A DNA stretch of 64,000 nucleotides from Pseudomonadota bacterium (lineage in GTDB: Bacteria; Pseudomonadota; Gammaproteobacteria; Burkholderiales; Rhodocyclaceae), in NCBI GenBank assembly GCA_018241725.1, contig JAFEDI010000114.1, positions 1 to 64,000 on the forward strand, given 5' to 3'. The translations under genes were made by a program, and so were the position numbers. The notes under the pieces are model-generated. The model was given only the letters and a program-made list of their open reading frames with translations, was not told where the DNA came from and made no database searches. Below, piece by piece: positions 9,380 to 18,868 of this stretch; position 1 is the stretch's first letter; each line of letters opens with the position of its first letter.

Positions 9380-10491
9380 TGTCTGCCATCCAAACCATCA
9401 CCATGCCGAAGTGGGGCCTTTCCATGCAGGAGGGAAAGGTCAACGGCTGGCTCAAGCAGGTCGGTGATGCCGTCGAGCAAGGCCAGGAAATCGTCGAAGT
9501 CGAGAGCGAGAAGATCGCCGGTGCCGTCGAAGCCGGTGCCACCGGTGTGCTGCGCCGCCAGCTCGCCAACGAAGAAGACGTGCTGCCGGTCGGCGGCCTG
9601 CTCGGCATCATCGCCGACGCCAGCGTGTCCGACGCCGACATCGACGCCTTCGTCGCCGACTTCCTGTCCAACTTCAAGCCGGCCGACGGCGAGGAGGAAG
9701 ACCAGGGCCCGACCACCCAGAAGATCGAGGTCAATGGCCACAAGCTGCGCTACCTCAAGCGCGGCGAAGGCGGCGAACCGATGCTGCTGATCCACGGCTT
9801 CGGCGGCGACCTCAACAACTGGCTGTTCAACCATGAAGCCCTGGCCGCCGACCGGGAGGTGTACGCCCTCGATCTGCCCGGCCACGGCGAATCCACCAAG
9901 GACGTCGGCGAGGGCAGTCTGGCTGCGCTGGCCGACACCGTGGCAGCCTTCCTCGACGCGGTCGGTGTCGCCTCGGCCCACCTGGTCGGCCACTCGATGG
10001 GCGGTGCGGTGTCCCTCACCGTCGCCCTGCGCCACCCGGCCAAGGTGCGCTCCCTGAGCCTGATCGGCAGCGCCGGCCTGGGCAACGAGATCAACACCGG
10101 CTACATCCAGGGCTTCGTCTCCGCCGCCAACCGCAACGCGCTCAAGCCGCTGCTGGCCGACCTGTTCGCCGACAGCAGCCTGGTGACCCGCCAACTGGTG
10201 GACGACCTGCTCAAGTACAAGCGCCTGGAAGGCGTCGGCGAGGCCCTTGCCACCTTGTCCGGCAATCTGTTCGCCGACGGCCGCCAGAACAGCGTGATGG
10301 CCGACCAGCTGGCCGCACTGGGCAAGCCGGTGCTGGTGATCTGGGGCGAGGAAGACCGCATCATCCCGGTCGCCCACGCCCACGCGGTGTCCGGCAAGGT
10401 GCAGGTGGAAGTGCTCGGCAACCGCGGCCACATGGTTCAGATGGAAGCCGCCAACGACGTCAATCGGGCCATTGCCCGCTTCGTCGGCTGA
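9379..10491 (+). CDS. acoC: Acetoin dehydrogenase E2 component (dihydrolipoyl acetyltransferase)
   Basis: 370 residues in two parts. Residues 1-80 are a lipoyl domain with the modified lysine in VESEKIAG (about residue 43). From about 115 an alpha/beta-hydrolase-like catalytic domain follows, with LLIHGFGG and the nucleophile elbow GHSMGG (serine near 208) and a late histidine in NRGHMV. This lipoyl-plus-hydrolase layout is peculiar to acetoin E2 and differs from pyruvate dehydrogenase E2. It accepts the acetyl unit from E1 and transfers it to CoA. No acoL (E3) gene follows in this window, so a shared dihydrolipoamide dehydrogenase must come from elsewhere. Confidence 0.94.
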   Translation: MSAIQTITMPKWGLSMQEGKVNGWLKQVGDAVEQGQEIVEVESEKIAGAVEAGATGVLRRQLANEEDVLPVGGLLGIIADASVSDADIDAFVADFLSNFKPADGEEEDQGPTTQKIEVNGHKLRYLKRGEGGEPMLLIHGFGGDLNNWLFNHEALAADREVYALDLPGHGESTKDVGEGSLAALADTVAAFLDAVGVASAHLVGHSMGGAVSLTVALRHPAKVRSLSLIGSAGLGNEINTGYIQGFVSAANRNALKPLLADLFADSSLVTRQLVDDLLKYKRLEGVGEALATLSGNLFADGRQNSVMADQLAALGKPVLVIWGEEDRIIPVAHAHAVSGKVQVEVLGNRGHMVQMEAANDVNRAIARFVG

Positions 10492-10640
10492 CCGGCTCCG
10501 CCGGCGGGCGGAACGCCGGCCCACGGGTACCCCCCCTCCCCGTGGGTTAGTGTCCGCCCTGCCGCGTGGGCCGCCGCAGGCCTGAAAACATCGGAGTCCG
10601 GCCTGAACCGGACCGCAAGCCCCCACCCCAAGGAGACATC

Positions 10641-11606
10641 ATGCCCACCGCCCACGCCACGCCCGTCAGCCTGCGCGGCGCCGACAAGCTGGCCCGCATC
10701 CCCGTGAAGGTGGACAGCCAGCGCGCCTCGCCGCCCAAGCCGCCCTGGCTGCGCGCCCGCGATCCGGGCACCGCGTCCGTGCGCGAGTTGCAGAAGCTGC
10801 TGCGTGAGCAGGAACTGCACACCGTCTGCGAGGAGGCCGACTGCCCCAACATCGGCGAGTGCTTCGCCCGCGGCACCGCCACCTTCATGATCATGGGCAG
10901 CATCTGCACCCGCCGCTGCCCCTACTGCGACGTGGCCCACGGCCGCCCCGCCCCCCTCGACGCCGACGAGCCGGCCCGGCTGGCACGCACCGTGGCGGCG
11001 ATGGCGCTGCGCTACGTGGTCATCACCTCGGTGGACCGGGACGACCTGCGCGACGGCGGCGCCGCCCATTTCGCGGCCTGCATCGCGGCGATCCGCAACA
11101 CCTCGCCGCAAGTGCAGATCGAGATCCTGACCCCCGACTTCCGCGGCCGCGAGCAGCTCGCGCTGGAAACCCTGGCCGACGCGCTGCCTGACGTCTTCAA
11201 CCACAACCTGGAAACCGTATCGCGCCTGTACCGGGCGGTGCGCCCCGGCGCCGACTACGCCGCGTCCCTGCGCCTGATCGCCGACATGAAGGCCCGCCAT
11301 CCGGCGCTGCCCACCAAGTCCGGGCTGATGCTCGGCCTCGGCGAGACCGACGAGGAAGTGCTCGCCGCGATGCGCGACCTGCGCGCCCACCACTGCGACA
11401 TCCTGACCCTCGGCCAGTACCTGCGCCCGTCCGCCTCCCACCTGCCGGTGGAGCGCTACGTGCCGCCGGAGGAGTTCGAACGCTGGCGGCACATCGCGCT
11501 GGAGATGGGCTTCGTCGAAGTCGCCGCCGGGCCTCTGGTGCGCTCCTCCTACCGGGCCGACCAGCTGGCCGCCGGCAGCGGGCTGATCGCGGAGGGCACA
11601 TCATGA
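10641..11606 (+). CDS. lipA: Lipoyl synthase
   Basis: 321 residues from the ATG at 10641, which has AAGGAG nearby; the upstream in-frame extension lacks such a signal. The auxiliary-cluster cysteines are in [12 protein letters not shown] (CX4CX5C). The radical-SAM cluster is CTRRCPYC (CX3CX2C), and the C-terminal VRSSYRADQ supplies the conserved RSSY serine ligand. It inserts two sulfurs into octanoyl-lysine to make lipoyl groups, the cofactor of AcoC. Its place in the aco operon suggests a dedicated copy besides the housekeeping lipA-lipB pair, which is not in this window. It overlaps thiS by four bases. Confidence 0.93.
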   Translation: MPTAHATPVSLRGADKLARIPVKVDSQRASPPKPPWLRARDPGTASVRELQKLLREQELHTVCEEADCPNIGECFARGTATFMIMGSICTRRCPYCDVAHGRPAPLDADEPARLARTVAAMALRYVVITSVDRDDLRDGGAAHFAACIAAIRNTSPQVQIEILTPDFRGREQLALETLADALPDVFNHNLETVSRLYRAVRPGADYAASLRLIADMKARHPALPTKSGLMLGLGETDEEVLAAMRDLRAHHCDILTLGQYLRPSASHLPVERYVPPEEFERWRHIALEMGFVEVAAGPLVRSSYRADQLAAGSGLIAEGTS

Positions 11607-11809
11607 GCATCCCGATCCGTCTCAACGGCCAGACCCGCGAGATCCCCGCCCCGTGGCGGGTCGCCGACCTGGTCATCGACCTCGGCTACGCCGGCAAGCG
11701 GGTGGCCGTCGAAGTGAACGGGCAGATCGTGCCCAAGAGCCATTACGCCCACACCCCGCTGGTCGGGCAGGACCGGGTGGAAATCGTTGTCGCAGTCGGA
11801 GGAGGCTGA
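11603..11809 (+). CDS. thiS: Sulfur carrier protein ThiS
   Basis: 68 residues of ubiquitin-like fold ending in the diagnostic Gly-Gly (VVAVGGG) that is adenylated and thiocarboxylated. NG(Q/E) near the N-terminus and [15 protein letters not shown] are typical of ThiS. It carries the sulfur used by ThiG to build the thiazole of thiamine. The ATG overlaps the lipA stop (ATGA). thiG starts two bases after its stop, so lipA-thiS-thiG look translationally coupled. Being in an operon for a TPP enzyme, it may raise cofactor supply during growth on acetoin. Confidence 0.9.
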   Translation: MSIPIRLNGQTREIPAPWRVADLVIDLGYAGKRVAVEVNGQIVPKSHYAHTPLVGQDRVEIVVAVGGG

Positions 11810-11810
11810 C

Positions 11811-12641
11811 ATGGGGAAAATGGGAAAACACGAAGCACATCACGTCACTACACCGCTGGACACGCCCTTCATCATGGGCGGCCAGACCTTCCGCTCGCGC
11901 CTGCTGGTGGGCACCGGCAAGTACCGGGACTTCGCCCAGACCCGCGACGCGGTCGAGGCCAGCGGCGCCCAGATCGTCACCGTGGCGATCCGCCGCACCA
12001 ACATCGGCCAGGACCCGGCCCAGCCGAGCCTGCTCGACGTCCTGAACCCGCGCCAATACACCCTGCTGCCCAACACCGCCGGCTGCTACAGCGCGATGGA
12101 AGCGGTCCGCACCCTGCGCCTCGCCCGCGAGCTGCTGGACGGCCACGACCTGGTCAAGCTCGAAGTGCTGGGCAGCGCCGAAACCCTCTACCCCAACATG
12201 CCGGAAACGCTCAAGGCCGCCGAAGTGCTGGTGCGCGACGGCTTCCGGGTGATGGTGTATTGCTCCGACGACCCGGTGCAGGCGCGCATGCTGGAGGACA
12301 TCGGCTGCGTGGCGATCATGCCGCTGGCCAGCCTGATCGGCTCGGGCATGGGCATCCTCAACCCATGGAACCTCAACCTCATCATCGACGCCGCACGCGT
12401 GCCGGTGATCGTCGATGCCGGCGTCGGCACCGCCTCGGACGCCGCCATCGCGATGGAGCTGGGCTGCGACGGCGTGCTGATGAACACCGCCATCGCCGCC
12501 GCCGGCGACCCGGTACGGATGGCCACCGCCATGCGCTTCGGCGTGGAAGCCGGCCGCCACGCCTTCCTGGCCGGCCGCATGCCGCGCCGCCTGTACCATG
12601 CCAGCGCCAGCTCGCCGCTGGAGGGTGTGATCGGGCGCTGA
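11811..12641 (+). CDS. thiG: Thiazole synthase ThiG
   Basis: 276 residues counted from ATG 11811, preceded by GGAGGAGG at ideal spacing; an in-frame codon at 11787 lies inside thiS and is unlikely. The TIM-barrel enzyme shows RLLVGTGKY near the N-terminus, the Schiff-base lysine in [20 protein letters not shown] for phosphate binding, and [14 protein letters not shown]. It condenses deoxyxylulose phosphate, dehydroglycine and ThiS-thiocarboxylate into the thiazole phosphate of thiamine. Glycine/tyrosine oxidase and adenylyltransferase partners (ThiO/ThiH, ThiF) are not in this window. It is the last gene of the aco transcription unit. Confidence 0.94.
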   Translation: MGKMGKHEAHHVTTPLDTPFIMGGQTFRSRLLVGTGKYRDFAQTRDAVEASGAQIVTVAIRRTNIGQDPAQPSLLDVLNPRQYTLLPNTAGCYSAMEAVRTLRLARELLDGHDLVKLEVLGSAETLYPNMPETLKAAEVLVRDGFRVMVYCSDDPVQARMLEDIGCVAIMPLASLIGSGMGILNPWNLNLIIDAARVPVIVDAGVGTASDAAIAMELGCDGVLMNTAIAAAGDPVRMATAMRFGVEAGRHAFLAGRMPRRLYHASASSPLEGVIGR

Positions 12642-12644
12642 AAC

Positions 12645-12674
12645 GTCCCGCTGCCGGCCCACCGGCGGCGGGAC
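12645..12674 (+). terminator. Possible terminator hairpin after thiG
   Basis: GTCCCGCTGCCGG at 12645-12657 pairs with CCGGCGGCGGGAC at 12662-12674, with one G-T wobble and a four-base loop. It lies just after the thiG stop. No U-tract follows, so intrinsic termination is uncertain. Confidence 0.5.
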
Positions 12675-12767
12675 AAAACAGCGGGCAAGGGAACGCGCAC
12701 GCGCGACCACGACTCTCAAGGGCTTTCCCCATTAGCGGAGCCGGCGCCAGCCGCCGACAATGCGCCC

Positions 12768-13769
12768 ATGAAAGCCCTCAACCAGATCGCCCTGTCCATG
12801 CTCGACCTCGTCGCCGTCCGCGAAGGCGGCAGCGTGGCCGATGCCCTCGCCATCTCCCTGCGCACCGCACGCCACGTGGAGTCCCTCGGCTTCACCCGCT
12901 ACTGGCTGGCCGAACACCACAACATGGCCGGCATCGCCAGCTCGGCCACCGCCGTGCTGGTCGGCCACATCGCTGGCGGCACCAACCGCATCCGCGTCGG
13001 CTCCGGCGGCGTGATGCTGCCCAACCACGCCCCGCTGGTGGTCGCCGAAGCCTTCGGCACGCTGGCCGAGCTCTACCCCGGGCGCATCGATCTGGGCCTC
13101 GGCCGCGCCCCCGGCACCGACGGCCTGACCATGCGCGCCCTGCGCCGCGACCGCATCGAGCGCGAAGAAGACTTCCCCCGCGACGTGGCCGAACTGCAGC
13201 AGCTGCTCGCCGCCCCCCAGCCCGGCCAGAAGCTCATCGCCATGCCCGGCGCCGGCACCAATGTGCCGATCTGGCTGCTCGGCTCCAGCCTGTTCTCTGC
13301 CCGTCTCGCCGCCGAACGCGGCCTGCCCTACGCCTTCGCATCCCACTTCGCGCCGCGCCTGCTGCTGCAGGCCCTCGACATGTATCGCAGCAACTTCCGC
13401 CCGTCGGAACAGCTCGCCAAGCCCTACGCCATCGTCGGCGTACCGCTGATCGCAGCCCCCACCGACGAGGAGGCCGACTTCCTGGCCAGCAGCACCTATC
13501 GCCGCGTGCTGGGCATCCTGCGCGGCGACCGGCGCCGCCTGCAGCCGCCCGAAGAGCACTTCATGGCCAATCTGCATCCGGAAGAACGCGCCGCCATCGG
13601 CGATTTCCTCGGCGCCGCGGTGATCGGCAGCCCGGACAGCGTGCGCGCCGGCCTTACCCGCCTCGCCGAAGCGACCGACGCCGACGAGTTCATGCTGGTC
13701 AGCGACGTCTTCGACCCGGACCTGCGCCTGCGCGCCCTCGACATCGCCGCCCAGGTCTGCAAGGCTTGA
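12768..13769 (+). CDS. LLM-class flavin-dependent oxidoreductase
   Basis: 333 residues of the luciferase-like monooxygenase superfamily (YhbW/MsnO8 subgroup). Typical features are SMLDLV near the N-terminus, [10 protein letters not shown] with the conserved EHH, a [13 protein letters not shown] segment and ERVDLG-like [14 protein letters not shown]. These proteins use reduced FMN or F420; the betaproteobacterial ones are expected to use FMNH2. The substrate is unknown. It stands alone between the aco operon and pepD on the same strand, and nothing in the context fixes its role. Confidence 0.85.
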   Translation: MKALNQIALSMLDLVAVREGGSVADALAISLRTARHVESLGFTRYWLAEHHNMAGIASSATAVLVGHIAGGTNRIRVGSGGVMLPNHAPLVVAEAFGTLAELYPGRIDLGLGRAPGTDGLTMRALRRDRIEREEDFPRDVAELQQLLAAPQPGQKLIAMPGAGTNVPIWLLGSSLFSARLAAERGLPYAFASHFAPRLLLQALDMYRSNFRPSEQLAKPYAIVGVPLIAAPTDEEADFLASSTYRRVLGILRGDRRRLQPPEEHFMANLHPEERAAIGDFLGAAVIGSPDSVRAGLTRLAEATDADEFMLVSDVFDPDLRLRALDIAAQVCKA

Positions 13770-13803
13770 GGCCTTCCCCGATCAACCGACGCCTTCGCAT
13801 CCC

Positions 13804-15270
13804 ATGTCCGACTCTGTTTTTAGCGGCCTCGAACCGGCTGCCGTGTGGTCCCATTTCGCCACCCTGTGCCGCATTCCCCGTCAATCCAAGGCGGAGGACG
13901 CGCTGCGCGACCACCTGCTCGACTGGGCGCAGGGCCGCGGCCTCGCCGCCGCGGTGGACGGTGCCGGCAACCTGATCATCCGCAAGCCGGCCAGCCCCGG
14001 CCACGAGGCGGCCCCCGGCGTGGTACTGCAAGGCCACCTGGACATGGTCTGCCAGGCCAATGCCGACACGCCCCACGACTTCGCCCGCGATGCGATCCGC
14101 CCGCGCCGCGACGGCGGCTGGCTGGTGGCCGATGGCACCACCCTCGGCGCCGACAACGGCATCGGCGTGGCGCTGATCCTCGCCGCGCTGGAGGACAAAG
14201 CCCTCATCCACGGCCCCCTCGAAGCCCTGTTCACGGTCGATGAGGAAGCCGGCATGGGCGGCGCCCAGGGCCTGGCTCCCGGCGTGCTGCAAGGCAGCCT
14301 GATGCTCAACCTGGATACGGAAGACTGGGGCGAGTTCTACCTCGGCTGCGCCGGCGGTGCCGATGTCAACGTCCATCGCCCGGGCCACCCGGCACGCCTG
14401 CCCACCGGCTTCATCTGCCGGCGGATCCGCCTCGGCGGCCTGCGCGGCGGCCATTCCGGCGTGAACATCCACGAAGAACGCGGCAACGCGATCAAACTGC
14501 TGGTGCGCGTGCTGCGCAGCCTGGAGGCGGACTTTCCGCTGCGCCTGGCCAGCCTGCAGGGCGGCACCGCCCGCAACGCCCTGCCCCGCGAAGCCCAGGC
14601 GGTGGTGGCCCTGCCGACGACACAGGTCGCCGAACTGGAGGAAGCCCTCGCCGGCTGGCAGGCCCTGCTGCGCGAAGAGCTGGCCGGCGTGGACGACGGT
14701 GTCAGCCTGCACACGGGCCCGGCCACCGCCGACATGCTACTGGCCGAGACCGAACAGGCGGTGTGGCTGGCCTCCCTGCACGCAGCGCCCCATGGCGTGC
14801 GGCGCTGGAGCCTGGCCGTACCCGGCGTGGTGGAAACGTCCAACAACCTGGGCGTGGTGTCCGTGAGCCCCACCGAAGGCAGCGCCAACTTCATGGTGCG
14901 CTCCCTGCGCGACAGCGGCAGCACGGCGCTGGCGGAAGAGATCGTCAGCCTGTTCGCACTATCCGCCACGCCGGCTGAAATCTCCGGCCACTATCCGGGG
15001 TGGACGCCCAATCCCGCCTCGCCCTTGCTGGCCCTATGCCAGGCAGCCTACACACGGGAGTTCGGCGGCGAATCGCAGGTGAAGGTGATCCACGCCGGGC
15101 TGGAGTGCGGCATCATCGGCGCCAAGTATCCGGGGCTGGACACGGTCTCCTTCGGGCCGACGATCCGTGGCGCCCACGCCCCCGGCGAGCGCGTCGACAT
15201 CGACTCCGTCGGCCGCGCCTGGCAGCTGTTCACCGCCATCCTCGCCGACATCGCCCGCAGCCCGCGATGA
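13804..15270 (+). CDS. pepD: Aminoacyl-histidine dipeptidase (cytosol nonspecific dipeptidase)
   Basis: 488 residues of peptidase family M20 (PepD length is about 485). Zinc-site landmarks are GHLDMVCQ (about residue 80), the bridging aspartate in [11 protein letters not shown] (about 119), and the catalytic pair in TVDEEAGMG (about 150). The dimerization domain and the [10 protein letters not shown] segment near residue 430 complete the family pattern. It hydrolyses dipeptides such as carnosine and Xaa-His. Its TGA overlaps the start of the following small gene by four bases. Confidence 0.92.
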   Translation: MSDSVFSGLEPAAVWSHFATLCRIPRQSKAEDALRDHLLDWAQGRGLAAAVDGAGNLIIRKPASPGHEAAPGVVLQGHLDMVCQANADTPHDFARDAIRPRRDGGWLVADGTTLGADNGIGVALILAALEDKALIHGPLEALFTVDEEAGMGGAQGLAPGVLQGSLMLNLDTEDWGEFYLGCAGGADVNVHRPGHPARLPTGFICRRIRLGGLRGGHSGVNIHEERGNAIKLLVRVLRSLEADFPLRLASLQGGTARNALPREAQAVVALPTTQVAELEEALAGWQALLREELAGVDDGVSLHTGPATADMLLAETEQAVWLASLHAAPHGVRRWSLAVPGVVETSNNLGVVSVSPTEGSANFMVRSLRDSGSTALAEEIVSLFALSATPAEISGHYPGWTPNPASPLLALCQAAYTREFGGESQVKVIHAGLECGIIGAKYPGLDTVSFGPTIRGAHAPGERVDIDSVGRAWQLFTAILADIARSPR

Positions 15271-15491
15271 ACCCGGACGATCTGCAGGCGCTGGTCGAGT
15301 ACGTGATGCCCTTCGGCAAATACAAGGGACGCGTGCTGGCCGACCTGCCGGGCAACTACCTGGCCTGGTTCGCCCGCCAGGGCTTCCCGCCCGGGCGGCT
15401 GGGCCAGCTGCTGGCGCTGATGCTCGAGCTCGACCACAACGGGCTCAAGCCGCTGCTGGCTCCACTGCGCCGCCGACCGCCACCAGCATGA
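15267..15491 (+). CDS. DUF3820 family small protein
   Basis: 74 residues. The MPFGKYKGRVLADLP segment followed by YLAWF is the signature of the DUF3820 family, small cytoplasmic proteins annotated in places as quorum-regulated virulence factors without proven biochemistry. The ATG overlaps the pepD stop (ATGA), so it is translated with pepD. A terminator begins at its stop codon. Confidence 0.82.
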   Translation: MNPDDLQALVEYVMPFGKYKGRVLADLPGNYLAWFARQGFPPGRLGQLLALMLELDHNGLKPLLAPLRRRPPPA

Positions 15492-15525
15492 AAAATGCCG
15501 CCCCCTCACGGGAGCGGCATTTTTT
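15491..15525. terminator. Bidirectional intrinsic terminator
   Basis: AAAAATGCCGC at 15491-15501 pairs with GCGGCATTTTT at 15515-15525, with extra C-G pairs inside. It separates the DUF3820 gene from the convergent bacterioferritin operon and has A- and T-tracts suited to both directions. Confidence 0.88.
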
Positions 15526-15569
15526 CATTTCCTGGACGGCACTCGGTCATGAGTCCGTCCGACGGCAAC

Positions 15570-16052
15570 TCAACTGCCACCCGGCTCCATCTGCGACTGC
15601 AGGTAGTTGGGCAGGGTCACGTCGTCGATCAACGACAGCTGGGTTTCCAGCCAGTCGATGGCTTCTTCACAGGCTTCCAGCAGCTCCTGCAGCAGGTCGC
15701 GGCTGACGTAGTCGCCCAGCGACTCGCTCAGGGCAACGGCTTCGACCAGCAGCGGGTGCTGCACGTCCTGCTCGTACTTGAGGTCGCCTTCCAGGCATTC
15801 CCTGACGTTCTCGCCGATCAGCAGCTTGCCCAGGTTCTGCAGGTTGGGCAGGCCTTCCAGGAAGAGGATGCGCTCGATGATCTCGTCCGCTTCCTTCATC
15901 ACCCGGATCGACTGCTTGTAGTTGTAGTCGTTGAGCTTCTCGAAGCCCCAGTTGCGGAACATCCGGGCATGCAGGAAATACTGGTTGATCGAGGTCAGCT
16001 CGTTGGTGAGCGCCTTGTTCAGGATGTCGATGACCTTCTTTTCGCCTTTCAT
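15570..16052 (-). CDS. bfr: Bacterioferritin, haem-binding subunit lacking the ferroxidase centre
   Basis: 160 residues, the ferritin-like four-helix bundle of Bfr. Against E. coli Bfr, Met52 (haem ligand) is kept in VMKEAD, but the diiron ligands Glu51 and His54 are Val and Glu. At the C-terminal end the ExxH pair (127/130) is replaced in EACEEAIDWLE. Glu18 and Glu94 remain. It should bind haem at a subunit interface yet not oxidise iron by itself. It lies 15 bp downstream of the second bfr gene, whose product has the opposite pattern, so the two probably form a mixed 24-mer. Ribosome site AAAGG precedes the start. Confidence 0.9.
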   Translation of the reverse strand: MKGEKKVIDILNKALTNELTSINQYFLHARMFRNWGFEKLNDYNYKQSIRVMKEADEIIERILFLEGLPNLQNLGKLLIGENVRECLEGDLKYEQDVQHPLLVEAVALSESLGDYVSRDLLQELLEACEEAIDWLETQLSLIDDVTLPNYLQSQMEPGGS

Positions 16053-16067
16053 CGCGGACCTTTCTTG

Positions 16068-16553
16068 TTAGTTGGGGTGGCCAGGCTTCATCTGGCTTTG
16101 CAGGTAGTTGTGCAGGCCCACCGCATCGAGCAGGCGGAGCTGCTTTTCCAGATAGTAGGCGTGGTCCATCTCGGTGTCCTCGAGTTGCACCAGCAGCATG
16201 TCGCGGGTCACGTAGTCCTGGGCCTTCTCACAGGCCGCGATGGCCTTCTTGAGTTCGCCGACCACGTGGTATTCCAGCGCCAGGTCGGCCTCCAGCATGT
16301 CCTTCACGCCCTTGCCGACCTTGATCGCGCTGCGCTTGTCCACGTAGGCCGTGCCTTCCAGGAACTGGATGCGCTGGATCAGCGCGCGCGCATGCTGGCG
16401 CTCGTGGTCGGACTCGTGCAGGGCCTTCTCGGACAGGTGCACGTAACCCATGTCCGAATACATCTCGCCGTGAATCAGATATTGGTCAACGGCCGCCAGC
16501 TCTCCCGCCAGCAGGTCGTTGAGAATGCCAATGATTTTCTTGTCGCCTTTCAT
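16068..16553 (-). CDS. bfr: Bacterioferritin, ferroxidase-active subunit lacking the haem methionine
   Basis: 161 residues from the ATG at 16553, which has AAAGGAG eight bases upstream; a longer in-frame reading is less likely. All ferroxidase ligands are present: Glu18, Glu51, His54, Glu94 and the ExxH pair in LEDTEMDHAYYLE. The haem-ligand position 52 is Arg (HERQHA) rather than Met. It therefore looks catalytically able to oxidise Fe(II) but not to form the Met-haem-Met site. It is first in a two-gene operon with the complementary subunit. Paired subunits of this sort are known from Neisseria and Magnetospirillum. Confidence 0.9.
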   Translation of the reverse strand: MKGDKKIIGILNDLLAGELAAVDQYLIHGEMYSDMGYVHLSEKALHESDHERQHARALIQRIQFLEGTAYVDKRSAIKVGKGVKDMLEADLALEYHVVGELKKAIAACEKAQDYVTRDMLLVQLEDTEMDHAYYLEKQLRLLDAVGLHNYLQSQMKPGHPN

Positions 16554-16636
16554 GGGAGGACTCCTTTTATTCCAGCTTTTCAGGCTGGCATGGAAACGGC
16601 GTGGAATCAAGCCATTCCAGGGAGTAGCGCGACCTA

Positions 16637-18868
16637 TCAGAACTTCAGCGTCAGCCCCGCGTAGAGCGACCGCCCCATGCCCGGCACGCCAATGCCATAG
16701 GGTGCGCCGGCACCGTTGAGGGCCATGGTGGTGCCCTGGCCGATATACGCACCGCCTAGCGGCAAGGCATATTGCTTGTTGAAGGCGTTGTCGAGACCCA
16801 CATCGACGCGGTAATGCTTCTGCTCGTAGCTGCTGCGCAGGTTGAGCAAGCTGTAGCCAGCCGTGCGGATCTCGTTGCGGACCTGGGATACGTCATCCTT
16901 GGCCTTCACGAAGACACCTTCGACGCTGTTGATCCACGCCCCCACGCGCTGCTCGACGGTGAGCCGCGCGTTGAGCGGCATGATGTTGTAGAGGTGATCG
17001 TCGGTCTGCGCATTCTTGCCGCGCACATAGCCGACGACGGCCTTGCCGGTGAGGCTGCCGAAGCCCGCGCCCTCGGCCAGCAGCGTCTGCCCGGACAGGT
17101 CGATGCCTGCAATGCGCGCATCCGTATTGACGAGCTTCAGGTAATTGAAGCGCTGCGGCGTACAGGTGGTGAGGCAGCGCGCATCGATGTAGTTGTCGAT
17201 ATAGGAATAGTAGGGCGTGATCTTCAGCGCCCAGCGCTGGCTCTCCGTGTCGCGGAGATCGGCGCTGACGCTCACGGTGTGCCCCACCTCCGGCTTCAGC
17301 TCGATATCGCCCACGTAGCCGTTGCCGTCGTTGAGCCAGTTGTTCATGGTCATCGCCATGCCGTTGGTGGACCACGTATAGCGCTCGTAGAGGCTCGGCG
17401 AGCGGGTCTTGCGCGAATAGCCGCCCTCGAAGACGCGCCCGGCGACGGGCGTGAAGCGCAACATCAGCGTCGCATCCACGTTGTCGTCGGTCTTGCGGCG
17501 GTCGGCGGCATTGAAGCGTGCCGCATCGGCGCCGTACATCATCGCCATCGTGTTGTAGCCCTGCACCGTGCCGGCGTTCATGCGCATGGTGCTGCTGCGC
17601 ACACCGGCCAGCGAGGCCCACCGCGGCGTCCACTGGGCTTCCCATTCGCCATAGAGGTCGAAACGGTCGCGCTGACCATCGTTGATGTTCGAAAAGGTAT
17701 TCGGCGACATCATCATCGAGTTGGCCACCGGCGACCACCAGTCGTCCAGGCGATAGCGCTGGTACTCCGTGCCGACGCGCAGCGTGTCGCGCTCGTTGAG
17801 GTTGATCTCGGCTTTCAGTTGCGCGCCGATGTTGTTGCCCTTGGTGTCCATCGGCATGCCGGCCACGTTCTTCGCGGCGCCGTACCAGTACAGCTTGTCC
17901 TTGCCGAAATCCATCTGGTGGCGGGTCTGTTCCTGGTAGATCCGCCCCTGCAGGCGGCCCCATGCAAAAGTCCCCGTGTAATTGAAAGCAAAGCGGGAGC
18001 TCTTGTTATCCGTCATATCCATGTGCTGGTTCGGGAATCCCTGGTAGGGAATGTGCTGCAGCCCGGCCTTCAGCTCGAACAGATGGTTGCCATTGCGCAA
18101 GGCCACATCCAGCGCCTGGTTGATGGACTTGTAAGCCGACGAGGCGACTTCGTCACCGGCGATCCAGTGCGAACCGGCCAGCGTATCGAGCGCCGTCGTC
18201 CCGCTCTTGAAGGCCTTGGCCGACCGGTAATTGCGCGACTCCGCCTCCGAGCCGGCGTAGGTGACGCTCAGGTTCTCGCTGGCCCAGGTCGCCGTCGTAT
18301 TGAAGCCGTGCGCATCGCCATTGGAACGGTAGAACGCCCCAAGCTCGCCAGTCGTCAGCGTACCCTCGCCCGCCGCCGCAAAGCGCGGTGCACGGGAATC
18401 GACGACCACCGTCGCGCCGATGCTGTCGCCCCCCAGGCTCACTGGCCGCACGCCGGAATAAACCTGAATCTCGCCAATGCGCGTCGGATCGATATAGGAC
18501 AGCGGCGGATTCATGTGATTGCCACAGGCCGAGATCAGGTCCATGCCATCCACCTGGATGCGATTACGGTCGTCCGCCAGCCCCTGGATGACCGGCAAGC
18601 TCGACACCCCACCCGCCGTCGACATCGCCGCCCCCGGCACACCCAGCAGCAAGGCTGCCGAATCGCTCGTCGCGGCCCGCTGGCGCGCGATCCACGACCG
18701 CTCCACGCCCTGCTTACCATTCACGGGCTCGACACGCGACGCCGACACCGCCACCTCCGACAACTCGGCTGGCGCATCTGCCGCCCACGCAACCGGAACG
18801 GAAACCAGGGGGAACAACGAGGCAATCATCAGGGCAAGCCGGGAGGGCACGGGCGCAACACGTCGCAT
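16637..18868 (-). CDS. oprC: TonB-dependent outer-membrane receptor, OprC/NosA-like (copper)
   Basis: 743 residues from ATG 18868 (GGAAG upstream); a GTG 18 bases earlier is the alternative. A signal peptide ends near AWAAD. A plug domain contains SACGNHMNPPLSYIDP and YSGVRPVSLGGDSIGATV, matching the OprC/NosA group, and a 22-strand barrel ends in the C-terminal aromatic LTLKF. The CGNHM gives the CxxxM, and NQHMDM gives the HxM-type methionine site, both associated with copper binding in OprC. The substrate assignment rests on these motifs. It is 83 bp downstream of the bacterioferritin pair on the same strand, so iron or haem cannot be wholly excluded. Confidence 0.8.
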   Translation of the reverse strand: MRRVAPVPSRLALMIASLFPLVSVPVAWAADAPAELSEVAVSASRVEPVNGKQGVERSWIARQRAATSDSAALLLGVPGAAMSTAGGVSSLPVIQGLADDRNRIQVDGMDLISACGNHMNPPLSYIDPTRIGEIQVYSGVRPVSLGGDSIGATVVVDSRAPRFAAAGEGTLTTGELGAFYRSNGDAHGFNTTATWASENLSVTYAGSEAESRNYRSAKAFKSGTTALDTLAGSHWIAGDEVASSAYKSINQALDVALRNGNHLFELKAGLQHIPYQGFPNQHMDMTDNKSSRFAFNYTGTFAWGRLQGRIYQEQTRHQMDFGKDKLYWYGAAKNVAGMPMDTKGNNIGAQLKAEINLNERDTLRVGTEYQRYRLDDWWSPVANSMMMSPNTFSNINDGQRDRFDLYGEWEAQWTPRWASLAGVRSSTMRMNAGTVQGYNTMAMMYGADAARFNAADRRKTDDNVDATLMLRFTPVAGRVFEGGYSRKTRSPSLYERYTWSTNGMAMTMNNWLNDGNGYVGDIELKPEVGHTVSVSADLRDTESQRWALKITPYYSYIDNYIDARCLTTCTPQRFNYLKLVNTDARIAGIDLSGQTLLAEGAGFGSLTGKAVVGYVRGKNAQTDDHLYNIMPLNARLTVEQRVGAWINSVEGVFVKAKDDVSQVRNEIRTAGYSLLNLRSSYEQKHYRVDVGLDNAFNKQYALPLGGAYIGQGTTMALNGAGAPYGIGVPGMGRSLYAGLTLKF

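Noticed and set aside
10492-11810. TPP riboswitch before lipA or thiS
   Set aside because: No CTGAGA or ACCTGATCTGG-type core was found; only ordinary GC hairpins are present and thiS overlaps lipA.
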